DNA from: Perilla frutescens
Lineage: Eukaryota > Streptophyta > Magnoliopsida > Lamiales > Lamiaceae
NCBI GenBank assembly: GCA_026008535.1
Contig: BRKX01000007.1
Location: 54,177,001 to 54,241,000 of the forward strand
Length of the DNA stretch: 64,000 nt
Direction of reading: 5' to 3'
Shown: positions 44,899-55,810 of the stretch, piece by piece
Position numbering within the stretch: the first letter of the stretch is position 1
Layout of the letters: every line of letters begins with the position of its first letter
Position numbers and translations under genes: made by a program
Notes under the pieces: model-generated
Seen by the model: only the letters and a program-made list of their open reading frames with translations
The model's database searches: none
What the model was told of the DNA's origin: nothing

Positions 44899-45416
44899 GG
44901 TTCAAGAAAATTAGTACCAATTTTTTAGAGAACTTTAGGTCGGCACACAGAGATGGAGAAGGAAAATACCAATAAATGGTTTGGGTGAGTGAAAGAAGAG
45001 GAGGTCGAGACTACCGACGTGCGACCGTCGACGATGGAGTCGACGGCGGCGAGAAGCTTCACTAGTTGAAGGGTTTAAGCGCCAATTTTTTGGAGACTTT
45101 TGGCGAACGCCGAAGGATAGAATATGTGAAATCTTCAATAATTTGAAGTTTATAAGTGTTGAATAATTAGATCTGTTTTAATTTTCATTTAAAAATAATT
45201 TGAAAAAAAAATTATAAATTCAATAGTAAATTTATTACTTTTACGTATAATCAGTGTAGACACAATAGTCTATGAGTTACCGTTACGTTTATAAGGGGGG
45301 GCACGCACATACGTAACAATTTTTTTTAAAAACCGTTGTCTTTTTCACATACATAACGGTAATTCAAAATTACCGTTGTGTATTTAGTGTTGTGTATGGT
45401 CATTTTTCTTGTAGTG
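44899..45416 (+). mobile_element. CACTA-like element remnant, one end
   Basis: The right terminus TTTTTCTTGTAGTG (45403-45416) is the reverse complement of CACTACAAGAAAAA, the usual CACTA end. Subterminal repeats ACCGTTGTCT, ACCGTTGTGT and a perfect 10-bp inverted repeat AACGGTAATT-CAA-AATTACCGTT (45355-45377). The other terminus is not found; the left part (44900-45120) has a CG-rich stretch GACCGTCGACGATGGAGTCG of unknown origin. Confidence 0.7.
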
Positions 45417-45883
45417 GTTCCTCAAAAATGTCCCTGAAACTGTCCAGTAGACCCTCCATCTCTTGATTCTTGTCATGGTATGCTGTTTTCAGCTTGACCA
45501 TAAACACTTCTTCTATAGGGACAGGTTTAACATAGTGGATCATCTGATAGAGAGTATGCTCTGGAATCAGGTGGCACTCACCCATTGTTGTCAAGGCCTG
45601 TATCTTGATTTTCTGCCCCATCTAATTTACTGTGAATGTCATGTTATCATAATCTAACTCAATGGGGGTACAGGCTTTGAGCCAATCACCACCCAGTATA
45701 AGGTCACAACCCTCTAAAGCTACAGTTCTTGGTGAGTTGTTAAACTGGTGATTCTAGATAGACCACTTGAAACCCTTCATCCTAGTTGAGCTCACCATTC
45801 TGTTGCCATTAGCAACTTTGACTAATAGGGGTTTAGTGGGTTTCATCTTATACCCCAGTTCCCTGGCAATAGCTTCCCTAATG
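45417..45883 (-). pseudogene. gypsy 2 protease, copy 2 of the duplication
   Basis: Reads TKPLLVKVANGNRMVSSTRM, then after a stop MGQKIKIQALTTMGECHLIP to DSFRDIFEEPL, parallel to 44368-44855. Begins immediately after the CACTA terminus and is followed by the LINE. This copy is continuous with gag at 49678 once the LINE is removed. Confidence 0.85.
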
Positions 45884-45900
45884 AAGATAAGGGTTCTTCC
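45884..45900 (+). repeat. LINE target-site duplication (left)
   Basis: AAGATAAGGGTTCTTCC, against AAGCTAAGGGTGCTTCC at 49678-49694: 15 of 17 match. Confidence 0.85.
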
Positions 45901-46357
45901 TATGGCATTTTTAGCATGGTAGGGTCTCTGTAAATGTGTGTCTCCAGTCCCGTCGTACTCATCTAGTGTCCCATTGTCATTGTTGTGATGATCTGCACAT
46001 TGAGTCCTTAGAGCATGTTTTTCTTTTGTCAGAGTCTGCGAAATCGGTTTGGGCTTTTGTTGCGTCTTGGTTTCACACTTCTGCACCTCATGTACATACT
46101 GTCACACAGGCTCTTGGGTTTTGACGGGGGTTGTATCCATGATCCTCTCCGAAGCACATCAACTTCTTACTTCATTGCCTTACATTTTGGTTTCTTTGGA
46201 CAGAGAGGAACAGCCGCAAACATCGCGGGGTTCCTTTCCTTGTTTCTCATATTGTTTGGCATGTTAAGCGTAATCTCTGAATTTTGGTTTCAGCCGAGAA
46301 GCTCCTTCCACAGCATTAGTTGGGCTGCTATCCGCAGGTACCTTTCATGCCCGTTTT
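45901..46357 (+). pseudogene. LINE ORF2 zinc-binding (zf-RVT) region
   Basis: CLQSRRTHLVSHCHCC, then ESLEHVFLLSESAKSVWAF is the conserved cysteine-rich segment between RT and RNase H in plant LINE ORF2. The frame then shifts; LPYILVSLDREE and IVWHV-like traces follow to 46357. Continues at 48817 after solo LTR B. Confidence 0.85.
46353..46357 (+). repeat. solo LTR B target-site duplication (left)
   Basis: GTTTT here, GTTTC at 48817-48821: one difference. Confidence 0.75.
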
Positions 46358-46762
46358 TGTAATACCCCAAAATATTTTAGAAGTTTTTATTCGACTTATG
46401 TTACCCTCTGGTAAGTTAGAAAATAAGTTAGGTCCTTAGATGATTCAAATAAAGGAAAATCGCAGCCAGGAAAATCTGTTAAAATTTAATTTGGTCAAAA
46501 ATTGCTCTAAAGATATGTTGTGATATTTTTCTCGGGTTGATAGAAAACGTTCCAAGGATCGTGCCAAACTTTGAATTTGTCAAATTCAAGTTCCAATGAA
46601 CTCTGGGCATAATTTTGAATAGAAAAAGGCACATCCGTCATTATCCAATTTCTTTTTCAAAATATTATCCTATTCGTAATTATCCTATTCTTTTCCCATC
46701 ATGATCCTACTCCATCATTATCCTCTTTCTTTTATTCGTTATTATCCTATTTATTTTTTCTC

Positions 46763-46770
46763 TATAAATA
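46763..46770 (+). promoter_or_regulatory. LTR B TATA box
   Basis: CTCTATAAATAAGAGG, about 405 bp into the LTR. Confidence 0.75.
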
Positions 46771-48156
46771 AGAGGTTAAGGTTTCATTTTTCATTCATTT
46801 TCAAAATCGAAATGCCGAGCAGTTTCTAGATAAGGTACATCTGAACTTAAATAGTCATTTTGAAGGTGTCAACGCGTAGATCACGAATATGTGATTGAAA
46901 TGATCACATGACGGATGATCACGATGGAAAATCATCGTGACCACCACCAAAAGTCGCAATCACCCTTCAAATCAGTGACTCTTTCGGGTCGTCGGATCAA
47001 AAAGTGTCTTTAGGGTTTCATGTTCTATGTATATTTATATACATTTTCCATCTTGTCACTTTTTAATTTTGGGTATATTTTGGGTATCCGATTATTAAAT
47101 TGTAGTCTTTTTCAGATCTATCCTTCGTGGATAGCCCTATCGTATTTTTAAGTTCAAAAGTTATTCCGTGTCAAAATATAGTATTTTTATTTAAAGTTTC
47201 ATATTTTTCCAATGGGCGGATCTTGCAGTATGAATTTATTTGTACCGAGTTGATTTCTGGGTACGGGTTTGACCCCCCGTATGCCAAAACTTCCAAAATG
47301 GTTTTTCTTTATAAAAATGCCCTGAGTAAAGTTCCCTTAAGAGTGAAAATATTTTGATGACCCGGGTGCTGCGTATTAAGATAGTAGATTTTATAAGATT
47401 TACTTCATAGCTAAGAAAGGTTAGATTTTGACTTAATGATCGTCTTTTATCGAAATTAAATTACCGGATAATCTTGTAGGCTCAGAAGAATGAGACTTCT
47501 AGTTGAGACTAGAATCAGAATCTAGATCTAGCTATTTCAGATCTGATTTCCAGGTGGGTTTGTATTATATAAAAATGTATTTTGTGTTATTAAGCCCTGA
47601 TTTTTCAAAAATAAATGTGATTGAATATCCAACTCATGACTGTATTTAATGTGCTCTTCTGACTCATGTAAGCCTTACTACTGTTTTTGGTGACGAAACT
47701 ACAATGGTTCACGATATTGAGCTCCAAGAAAACAGGGCAGTGTCCAACCTTAAGAAGCCGTGTTGTGTACACGAACCGACTCACCGTAAGCGTTCTAGGG
47801 GAGAGTGGTGCGCAATGATGGAACTAAAATGATTTTGTATACATGGAATTCACAAATTTTCTATTTTAAAAGCTTTCCATGATATGCTTAAAATATGATT
47901 GGATATTCTATTTTATAAAATGATTGTGAAGGTTTTTCTCAAAAGTACCCACTGAGTGCATTAGTACTCACGCCCAAAAACCTTTTCAAATATTTTCAGG
48001 ATGAGCTGCAGAATGGTGGACGGCTGTGCTAAGGCTGAAGGGCTATCGTTTGATGTATATGTTTCCTCTTCCGCTATGGAGTCTAACTGAGAACATGCTT
48101 CCTTTTGAGTCTGAATAAATGCACTGCGTTCTTTTCCGCTTACTCTGATTATTGCT

Positions 48157-48347
48157 ACGGAGTGTTCGGTTCTCCGAATCCCCTTTTTTTTACTATTATG
48201 GAGTGTTCGGTTCTTCGAATCCTATTTTCTTTACTGCTATAGAGTGTTCGGTTCTCCGAATCCCATTTTCTTTACTATTATGGAGTGTTCGGTTCTCCGA
48301 ATCCCATTTTCTTTATTGTTACGGAGTGTTCGGTTCTCTAAATCCCG
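48157..48347 (+). repeat. five 42-bp tandem units with a TTCT-loop hairpin
   Basis: Each unit contains GGAGTGTTCGGTTCTCCGAAT: TTCGG-TTCT-CCGAA forms a 5-bp stem. Perfect in units 1, 3 and 4; one G-U pair in unit 2; broken in unit 5 (CTAAA). Confidence 0.9.
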
Positions 48348-48365
48348 TTTACTTTCCGTTCCTAA

Positions 48366-48527
48366 CAGACGAAAGCCTGGCATTTATTTACTTCCTTATT
48401 CAGACAGGCAGAAGCCTGACTTTACGCTGTTTTCCATGTCAAGGCAAAAGCCTGGCTTTATATTGCTTTCACGACAGACGAAAGTCTGGCATCTCTTACT
48501 TCATGTATTTGGACAGACATCAGTCTG
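48366..48527 (+). repeat. five further tetraloop hairpins in LTR B
   Basis: CAGAC-GAAA-GCCTG (48366-48379, one mismatch), CAGGC-AGAA-GCCTG (48405-48418), AGGC-AAAA-GCCT (48442-48453), CAGAC-GAAA-GTCTG (48475-48488), CAGAC-ATCA-GTCTG (48514-48527), spaced 33-39 bp. Stem bases vary while pairing is kept (CAGGC/GCCTG against CAGAC/GTCTG). Confidence 0.88.
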
Positions 48528-48816
48528 GCCTTTTTCATGCCTAACCTATTAACAGTTAACCTTTGAATTGTTTTTATTTACATTGAAGTTTGCCTTCGTT
48601 ATTCTTTCTTGGGTTCATCCTAAGAGTCATGGTATCTGGTTTGAGTAATTTCATACGCTTTAAAAGTGTGGATTGATCCATTTATAGAGGTTATGCTGCG
48701 CAAATTTTTGGGGCACTAACCCATGTCCTTTGATTGCTTCTCTTCAACAACCCCTTCCCCCTTCCCCCAAGTAGCGAACTGGTTCCCTGCCCCTCTCCCG
48801 GGACCGGGGCGCTACA

Positions 48817-49371
48817 GTTTCTGACCCTACTCCGAGGTCTCTCCGGTCTCAGATGGTGTCATGGCGGCCTCTTGAGGCACCATGGGTGAAGCTTAACACG
48901 GATGGATCTTTTTTGACAGATCTTCAGATGGCGGCAGGCGGTAGAGGTTTGATTAGGGATTACATGGATTCACTTTTGGCAGGCTTTTGTGTGCCTCTTC
49001 GGGCCGCATCGAGTTTCGACGCAGAGTTCCAAGCTCTGCTGCATGGGCTAAGATTTGCTATGCAGTATTCAGATAATATCTGGATTAAGATGGATGCTGC
49101 TTTAGTGGTGTTGGTGTTGCAGTCGGGCCAGTCTGGTTTGGCTATGGCACGGCACATGTTGACGTCCATTCGTTTGTTATGCCGTGGATGACATATTCGG
49201 TTTTCCCACATCCATCGTGAGGGGAACCCGGCTGCTGACTATCTTGCCGGTAGGGGGAGTCAGACCCCTATGCTTACCTTCTATGATTCAGGTTCTGCTC
49301 CTCGATATTTGCTCTCCCTAGTGAGGATGGATCAGTTGGGTTATCCCAACTTTCATTTTAGATATAGTTAG
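48817..49371 (+). pseudogene. LINE RNase H domain and ORF2 C-terminus
   Basis: PWVKLNTDGSFL starts the RNase H (first catalytic Asp in NTDGS), then AAGGRGLIRD, SSFDAEFQALLHGLRFA (catalytic Glu in AEF), WIKMDAALVV (second Asp). A TGA at 49189-49191 precedes HIRFSHIHREGNPAADYLAG, which supplies the last Asp. The ORF would end at 49371 after FHFRYS. Plant L1 elements often end in such a ribonuclease H. Confidence 0.9.
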
Positions 49372-49677
49372 ATGATGATGTTCCACATTTGTGTTTTGTA
49401 TTTGTTTCTTATTTGTTCTTGTTTGGAGTTACAGTCCATTTTGGGTTGTGCTTCAGTTTATATATTTCTTTTTGGTTTTGGGGTTAGCATCTGGTCTGTG
49501 GATGCATCCACTTTTCGCTGCTGTTTTGTTTCTAGTTCGAGTACTAGGTTAGGGGTGGTGTTCACTTTTGGGACACATTCTACCTATGACTTTGTACGAG
49601 ATGATTTGCATTTTATATAGATGCGAAGCATGGTGCCGAATACCCCATCCCTTCTAGGGGTGTTTTTTTAAAAAAAA
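49372..49677 (+). other. LINE 3' UTR and A-rich tail
   Basis: T/G-rich 300 bp ending GGGGTGTTTTTTTA then an A run to 49679 merging with the target duplication. Confidence 0.8.
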
Positions 49678-50900
49678 AAGCTAAGGGTGCTTCCTGAATC
49701 AATGAGGATATGAAGCTTCTGCTCTCCCACCATTCCAATAACCCTCATAGTAGTGAGACCCCCTTCTCCAGAGATAATATTCACAGCCATTTGTATTTCC
49801 TCCAGTGAATCAGTGATCTTCTTTGTGGCTAGGGGCTGAACATGAGCAACCTCCTCTTCCTCAGTCATAATCATGTAGGAAATCCTATTTTTGCATCGAT
49901 GTCTAGAGAAAAATGTCTCACCACAGTTATAGCACAACCCTTTTTCCCTTCTAGCAGCCAATTCTGCTGATGTAAGAAGTTTGAAAGGCGGTTTTGCAGG
50001 AATAGATTGTGCTTTTTGCCCATAGGAGGAAGTGAAGTTCTTCCTCCTACTACCTGTAGCTTGGCTAGACTTAGCACTCCCTTTGAACTTTCTGGTCATG
50101 GCCTCCATGTTTATTAGTTGTTGCTGGCCCAGCTCAATGACATGACTCTAGGTAGTGGGCTTGAACATCTGAATTGGTAATTGAATCTCCTCCCCCAACC
50201 CACTTATAAAACTTGCTATGAAATACTTCTCAGTAACTTGCCCTTTGTTTGACATCAACATGCAAGCTTTAAGTTCTTCAAATTTGTCAACATACACTGC
50301 ATAGAAACCAGTATGTCTGAGCTTATTGAACTTAGCAATGATCTTAGAGAGGTCAGTTTCCTTAATGCATAAATTCTGATGCCACTGGGTTGCCTTCCCA
50401 TCAAAATGCATAGTAGCTAATGTTACTTTCTGATCATCAGGGACATTAGGTACCATTGTAAAATAACTCTGGCATTTGAGGATCCATGCTCTTAGTTGAT
50501 CCCCATCAAATCGAGGAAAATCAAGTTTGGGAAAGTGTGAGGGTGAATGCTTACCAGATGAATCACTCTGATCTCTGCTCTGGATGAGTTGCTGGGGTTT
50601 TGGCTGACTGTAAGTATCCCCTGGGCTTCTTGATTTTGGGCTACCCAATATAGAGCTCTCTATTACCCTACCTTTTCTTTTATCCTAGTTTCACAACTGC
50701 ATCTGAATAGACCCGAGAGTATTAGCATGATTGTCGAATTCGTTGTTTACAATTTGCATAAAACCCCTTGTATGTTCATTAGATTTAGAGATTTGTTCTT
50801 GCATCTTCAATTCTGCAGCCTCTCTCTTCAATGCTTCAGCTTTCAATACTTGATCTAACTATTTTTGCTGTTCTTGCAGCTCGCGTAAACGTGTTCCTTC
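49678..50900 (-). pseudogene. gypsy 2 gag and protease start
   Basis: 50648-50148: VTLATMHFDGKATQWHQNL, YVDKFEELKACML, FIASFISGLGEEIQ. 50108-49678: Lys/Ser-rich linker, knuckle CYNCGETFFSRHRCK, then protease start LHILIDSGSTLSF with intact DSG. The LINE insertion follows STLSF; the remainder (REAIARELGYKM) is at 45883. A stop separates the two gag blocks near 50148. Confidence 0.9.
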
Positions 50901-50918
50901 AGCCATCACCAGATCGTG

Positions 50919-50932
50919 GCTCTTAGATACCA
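50919..50932 (-). promoter_or_regulatory. gypsy 2 primer-binding site
   Basis: Minus strand TGGTATCTAAGAGC, same as gypsy 1. Confidence 0.75.
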
Positions 50933-50934
50933 AA

Positions 50935-51446
50935 TGTAGCAAACTCTAGATGACTTTATAATTTTAGAAATATTTTCTTGTAGGGTTTAGTATCAATGTT
51001 CTAGACTTGTGATAAAAATGTAATCTTGCATGTAAAGAAAGGTAGGAAGGAGAGGGAGAAATAAGAGAAGGATAGAGAAAATAGTTGGAAGAAACGGCTA
51101 ATTCTATACTTACTTTTACAACATACATCATTCCAATATTTATAGCTAAACATTCTAAAGCCCTGAAGCATATACTTAGGCTAAAGTTATAATATGAAAT
51201 AAAATAGCTTAATAGGCCGAAACGGGCCACTTTTGGGAAATTTAACTACAACTAGCCCACAAGGGAATTTTAACTAATTAATCCACATGCTGACCCGCGG
51301 CTTCAACCTCTGGTGCCTGACCCGAGAATCCATTTTCCTCAATTTCGTTCTTCTTCATCTCCAAAGCCCTAATTTCAAGACTGCCTTTTTCCAATTTCAG
51401 CGAGGCTTCATCTTTGAATCCACTAACCACGACCTTGTCTGTGACA
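50935..51446 (-). mobile_element. gypsy 2 5' LTR (512 bp)
   Basis: Minus strand TGTCACAGACAAGG to GCTACA. TATA box: minus AGCTATAAATATTGG near 51132-51146. Visibly diverged from the 41304-41810 LTR. Confidence 0.8.
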
Positions 51447-53090
51447 TAAACCATTACAAATACTTGGTTAGGGTGTTGAATAACTCTTCATAGCCGGAGA
51501 GTTCTGAAGCGTAGTGTTGTGCTGCATATTGCTGAGTTGTTTCCTCAGCCTATTTCTTGATGTCTTCTCATTCTGAGAAGGCTCTAATATTATCTGTGGG
51601 TCTGAGGTATTGGTGGACATGTGTGCTGGAAATAGTCCACTTGAGCCTCTTCATGTGGTATACCTCTTTCAGGGATGAAGTCCTTTGGATTTGCACAATG
51701 GACAATATCTTCAGTTGAGACATTTGGGATGATTGTTAGATACTGATCCTCCATTGGACTAGTCTCTTTTCTTTTGATTGGCTTAGTCACTTTCTTCTTC
51801 TTTTGGTGTGCCGATTTCTTCTTTAGTGCTGACATAGTGCTTCACATTTCTTCAGTTGCAATCCTTAGCTCAGTCATAATAGCTCTTGATTAACTAGCTG
51901 ATGCCCTCTCTGGTAGATGTGCTGGTTCCAGCTCCAGTTGCAGCTGCTTGTATTTCAGCTTCAGCTGTTCTTTGTAACTCAACAAAATCTTCTTCAGAGT
52001 CTGAGGAGTTGTTATTTGCTGACTCAGTCATCAACTGCTTTCCTCTTCCTTCCACCGTTGCATTCTTCTTTCTGGATTGTATTGGCTCTACTTCTCCAGT
52101 TTTTTCAATTTTGACTAACTGGGTGGAGGTCGGAATATAGTCTCCTTTGCTCATTAGTGAGTAGTTCGTTTCTTCAGCTATTAACTTCAAAAACTTCCTT
52201 TCCAGAAACAAGCTGACTCGATTGAGATAGCATATACTCTATAGAAATGTATTCTCAAGCTTCCTGCCTTGAATAAGTAGAGCGAACTTCTAGATTTGAC
52301 TAAAGAAGAGTTGAGCCCAGTTGATGTCCAGTTTATCATCAATATCCATACAAGCCTTATAATTTGGCTTGGACATCTCTAAGTGACTACCAGCAGTTCA
52401 GATAATCATCCTTGCTTCAATCATTGCCAGCATTTGATATTCATCTTTAAAGCGATAGATGAAATGACTGTTCTTGTAAGCCATTCTTGAGCCTTGTCTC
52501 ATCCATAGCCGATAGGCCTTTCCCATATCAACTTCAGTGTTCTCAAGATTTTTCCCTCTAGCTGGTAGATCAAACACCTCACCAAGAACCTCAGCAGTGA
52601 TAGTGAACCATCGTCCTCTGACTTCAGTTTATATTTCACTTGATTCTTTCGAGCTTCTGGCATTGAGATAGAATTCTGCAACTGCTGCAGGATCTACCTT
52701 CTTTAGGGTAACTTCCATGAAGGTTTTGAGATTTTATTGATACAGCTTTGAGATGACCTCGCCACTAAGCGCTGAGTTATTGCAGTTGCGAATGAACACA
52801 ACTAGTTCAAAGAATTTCTGATCTGGAGAGGATCAGAAATTTGAGCCATTGTTTGAGAATAATGAGCGACTTGAAGAATCTTTGATAGATTATCAGCAAG
52901 ATTTGAGAGATAAATCGGTAGCTCAGGTTAAACTCTCATTTGCGGTTTTTCAGCTGTCTTATTTAAGAGGAGTTGGTGCTCATCCAACGGTTAGAAATTT
53001 TCAGCGAAACAAATGGTTAGGATTCGAATCGAAGGGGTTGGTTGAAAAGTCTCTTCCTCTTCTAAATTTTACCCGTTGGATGTGAGTGAA
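51447..53090 (-). pseudogene. SIRE2 extra ORF A
   Basis: Starts near 52860 and runs left with stops: VAEFYLNARSSKE and TEVRGRWFTITAEVLGEVF in broken frame (about 52650-52550), MGKAYRLWMRQGSRMAYKNS, HFIYRFKDEYQ, DIDDKLDINWAQLFFSQI (about 52370-52300). A charged tail (52211-51590) has acidic DSEEDFVELQ and basic KKKSAHQKKKK. Same layout as extra ORF B (28814-30265), with which it is likely paralogous. Function unknown. The right boundary of the gypsy 2 insertion is inside its 3' tail. Confidence 0.6.
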
Positions 53091-53495
53091 GAGAGAAATA
53101 GTGGGAATCAACGGTAATAATGGTGTGACACGACATTTTACCATTACACTAAGCAAAGTAAATTCAAACTTATCTATTCAAATTTCTCTCTCTTAGGAGA
53201 TTCCACGAGTTTTTGAGCTATTGACATCATCAGATGATTCAGCTTCATCTGGCATACTCCAGTTGGCTTGGTCAGGCTTCAACTGAGATTTTTTCAGTTC
53301 AGCTCTTCTTATTGTGCTGAGAGGGCTTCCAGTTCTCCTTTCAGTTCAGCTGCTTCCCTTAGCTGACTGTGAGCTGCTTTTTCAGTTTGAACTAATTAAA
53401 CATCAGATCAGTTTGCAAATATTTCATGCTTCCATGCTTTTCATCAGTTTGACTTCAAACTGGCTCTTTTGACTTCAAAGATTCCATGCTTTTCA
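53091..53495 (-). other. SIRE2 spacer between pol and extra ORF A
   Basis: Non-coding. CCATGCTTTTCATCAGTTT occurs twice (about 53432-53450 and 53483-53501), CATCAGTTTGCAAATATTTCA twice (53403 and 53492 onward). Confidence 0.6.
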
Positions 53496-55490
53496 TCAGT
53501 TTGCAAATATTTCAGCTTGTTTTTTGCTTGAACTCATGGTTTGAGCAGTTTTAGCTTCTTTTGCTGATTGAACTGATGCACCTTTTAATTCAGTTTTAGC
53601 ATATTTTCTCTTTTTCTCATTGGTTGGGAATACTCTCTGCATTCTCCTAATTGCTTGATCATCTTCATCTTCTGAAGCTAGCTCCAATAACCCCAATTGG
53701 ATACATAGCTCTACAAATCTTGCTTTTGGTAATGGCTTTGTGAAGATGTCAGCTATCTGATTCTCAGTATTGACATATTGGATGCATATGTTCTTCTTTT
53801 CAATGTGATCTCTGATGAAGTGGTGCTTGATATCAATATGCTTCGTTCTCGAATGCAGAACTGGATTATGAGAAATAGCAATGGCTTTGTTGTTGTCACA
53901 GAATATAGATACTTCATCAGTTTCGACCTTGTAATCATTCAACTGCTACTTCATCCAGATTATCTGTGCACAACATCTTCTAGCAGCTACGTACTCTGCT
54001 TTAGTTATCGATGTTGCAACTGAGTGCTGCTTCTTGCTGAACCATGATATCAGTTTGTGACCAAGAAACTGACATGTTTCACTGGTATTCTTCCTATCAA
54101 TCTTGCATCCACCGAAGTCGGAGTCTGAATAGCTAGTTTGACTCAAACTGTCATCTTTGGGATACCATAATCTAAGATTTATAGTTCCTCTGAGGTATTT
54201 CATGATCATCATTGCTGCTTTGAGATGACTCCTCTTCGGATTGGCTTGGAAGTGTGCATATATAAGCCGACTGAATATGAAATGTCTGGTCGACTTGCAG
54301 TTAAGTAGAGAAGCAAACCGATGATGCCTCTGTAGTAAGTTTGGCTAACTAATTCTCCTTCTTCATCGAGAGTTAGTTTAACTGATGTATTCATCGGGAT
54401 CTTGATAGTTTTTCCCTTATCAGTTCCAAACTTCTTGACGAGCTCCTTTGTATACTTAGCTTTACTGATGAATATCCCATCTTGAAGGCCATTTTTCCTA
54501 TCATGCTCATCTAAAATTCGCTCTGCATCAGTTGTGCGAATTGAATGTAGAGATCCTTACTCTTCGATCCAAATATTATGTCATCCACATAAATTTGAAC
54601 TATTAAGATCTCTAATGTTCACTATATTCTGAATAGAGTGCGATCAATGACTCCTTTTTGAAACCCATTCTTGAGTAAGAATGTTGTGAGGGTTTCATAC
54701 CAGGCTCGGGGCGTTTACTTCAATCCATAGAGTGCTTTCTTCAGTTTGAAGACTTGGTCTCCAATCTCGAATCCAGGTGGTTTCTTGACATACAGGTCCT
54801 CCTTGAGCATGCCTTACAGAAAAGCACTTTTCACGTCCATTTAATAGACTATGAAATTATTGTGAGCCGCATAGGTGAGGAACAATCTGATAGCTTCCAA
54901 CCTTGCAACTGGTACAAATATCTCATCAAAGTCGATCCCTTCACTTTGAGAGTATCCCTTGGCTACCGGTCTTGCTTTGTTCCTTGTGATGACGCCTTGT
55001 TCGTCCAGTTTGTTGCGAAAAACCCACTTGGTTCCGATGACTTTCTGGATTTTTGGCCTATGAACAAGAAACTAAACATCATTTCTTGTGAACTGGTTCA
55101 GCTCTTCTTGCATGGTTATTATCCAATCTGCATCTTCAAGAGCTTCATTGATGTTTGCCGGTTCAGTTTAAGATAGAAAGTATGTGAAGAGAGCATGCTC
55201 TGTTGAACTTCTGGTCTGAACTTGACTTCTTTCATCTCCAACAATCTTGTCAGCTGGGTGGCTCCTGAGCTATTTGGGTAGGTTGTCCTCAGCTGGGTTT
55301 TCAGTTGGATCTTCTGCATTGACATCCTCTAATGTCTTATCTTCAGTTTGTCCTTCATCTTCATCAGTTCTCTCCCCTGCTTCACCTATGGGATTGAAGC
55401 TCTCAGCACGATCAGTTTCTTCATTGGCTTGATTGCCCTCAGCTGTGCTCTCAGCTGGTCTGGTGCTGGATTCATTTCATTCATCGTCTA
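53496..55490 (-). pseudogene. SIRE2 reverse transcriptase and RNase H
   Basis: Copia RT: KWVFRNKLDEQGVITRNKAR (near 55010), VARLEAIRLFLTYAAHNN, MDVKSAFL, ALYGLK, and the active site IYVDDIIFGS (near 54590-54560). RNase H follows: SYSDSDFGGCKIDRKNTS (54130), FCDNNKAIAISHNPV, SRTKHIDIKHHFIRD, ending ADIFTKPLP (53730) and a charged tail to 53496. Numerous stops and frame shifts; inactive. Confidence 0.9.
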
Positions 55491-55810
55491 GTCCAACTTC
55501 AAACTCCTCTGGAACTATGTGGTTTACATAGTCCTGAGAGTTATCAGTTTTGCTAGGTAGCTTTTCAACTAATGTATTGAGTACTTCTTTGCTCATGTAC
55601 TCATTGGCAAAATCATAAAAAACAACATGATAAGTTATTTCCACAACTAGTGTTTGTTTGTTGAATACTCTGTAAGCTTAAGCATGTCGGGAATTGTAAC
55701 CAAGAAATATCCCCTCATCAACTTTGGTACTGAAAGTCTTCAGTTGACTTTTGCCATTGTTGTGAATATAACATTTGCAGCCAAATAATATAAAGTATGA
55801 GATAAATGGA
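55491..55810 (-). pseudogene. SIRE2 integrase C-terminal fragment
   Basis: CKCYIHNNGKSQLKTF-type sequence (55785-55740), EGIFLGYNS, AYRVFNKQTLVVEITYHVVF, then an acidic linker LPSKTDNSQDYV. Directly upstream is gag-linker sequence: protease and integrase core are deleted. Confidence 0.8.

Larger units (their letters stand above)
46358..48816 (+). mobile_element. solo gypsy LTR B (2,459 bp)
   Basis: TGTAATACCCCAAAATATTT to GGGGCGCTACA, inside the LINE. TATAAATA at 46763-46770. The start matches the LTR of gypsy D (TGTAATACCCCAAAATTTT) and the end resembles LTR A (GGGGCGTTACA), which suggests the Tekay/Del group. Downstream half holds tandem hairpin units (48157-48527). No internal region. Confidence 0.92.
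45901..49677 (+). mobile_element. 5'-truncated LINE (L1-type), split by solo LTR B
   Basis: Plus-strand insertion in gypsy 2: ORF2 3' end, 3' UTR and an A-rich tail (49669-49679) with a 17-bp target duplication. The LINE is in two parts, 45901-46357 and 48817-49677. Confidence 0.88.
41811..51446 (-). mobile_element. gypsy 2: related chromovirus carrying LINE and CACTA sequence
   Basis: 5' LTR 50935-51446, primer site 50919-50932, gag 50900-49678, then a LINE insertion (45901-49677), protease (45883-45421), a CACTA-like piece (44899-45416), a repeated protease block (44855-44368), RT, RNase H and integrase down to 41811. Pol stops after HVSLLKKVL-type sequence (VSLLKKVLSP), directly against the middle LTR. 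SIRE2 extra ORF A resumes after 51446. Confidence 0.85.

Noticed and set aside
47127..47357. Short open frame in LTR B
   Set aside because: Non-coding LTR interior, no motif, no second copy to support it.
48157..48527. CRISPR-like regular repeat array
   Set aside because: Plant nuclear retrotransposon context; units are tandem LTR repeats with degenerate spacers, and no cas genes are present.
48152..48552. Overlapping open frames with internal peptide repeats
   Set aside because: They translate the 42-bp hairpin repeats of solo LTR B; the DNA or RNA structure explains the pattern better.
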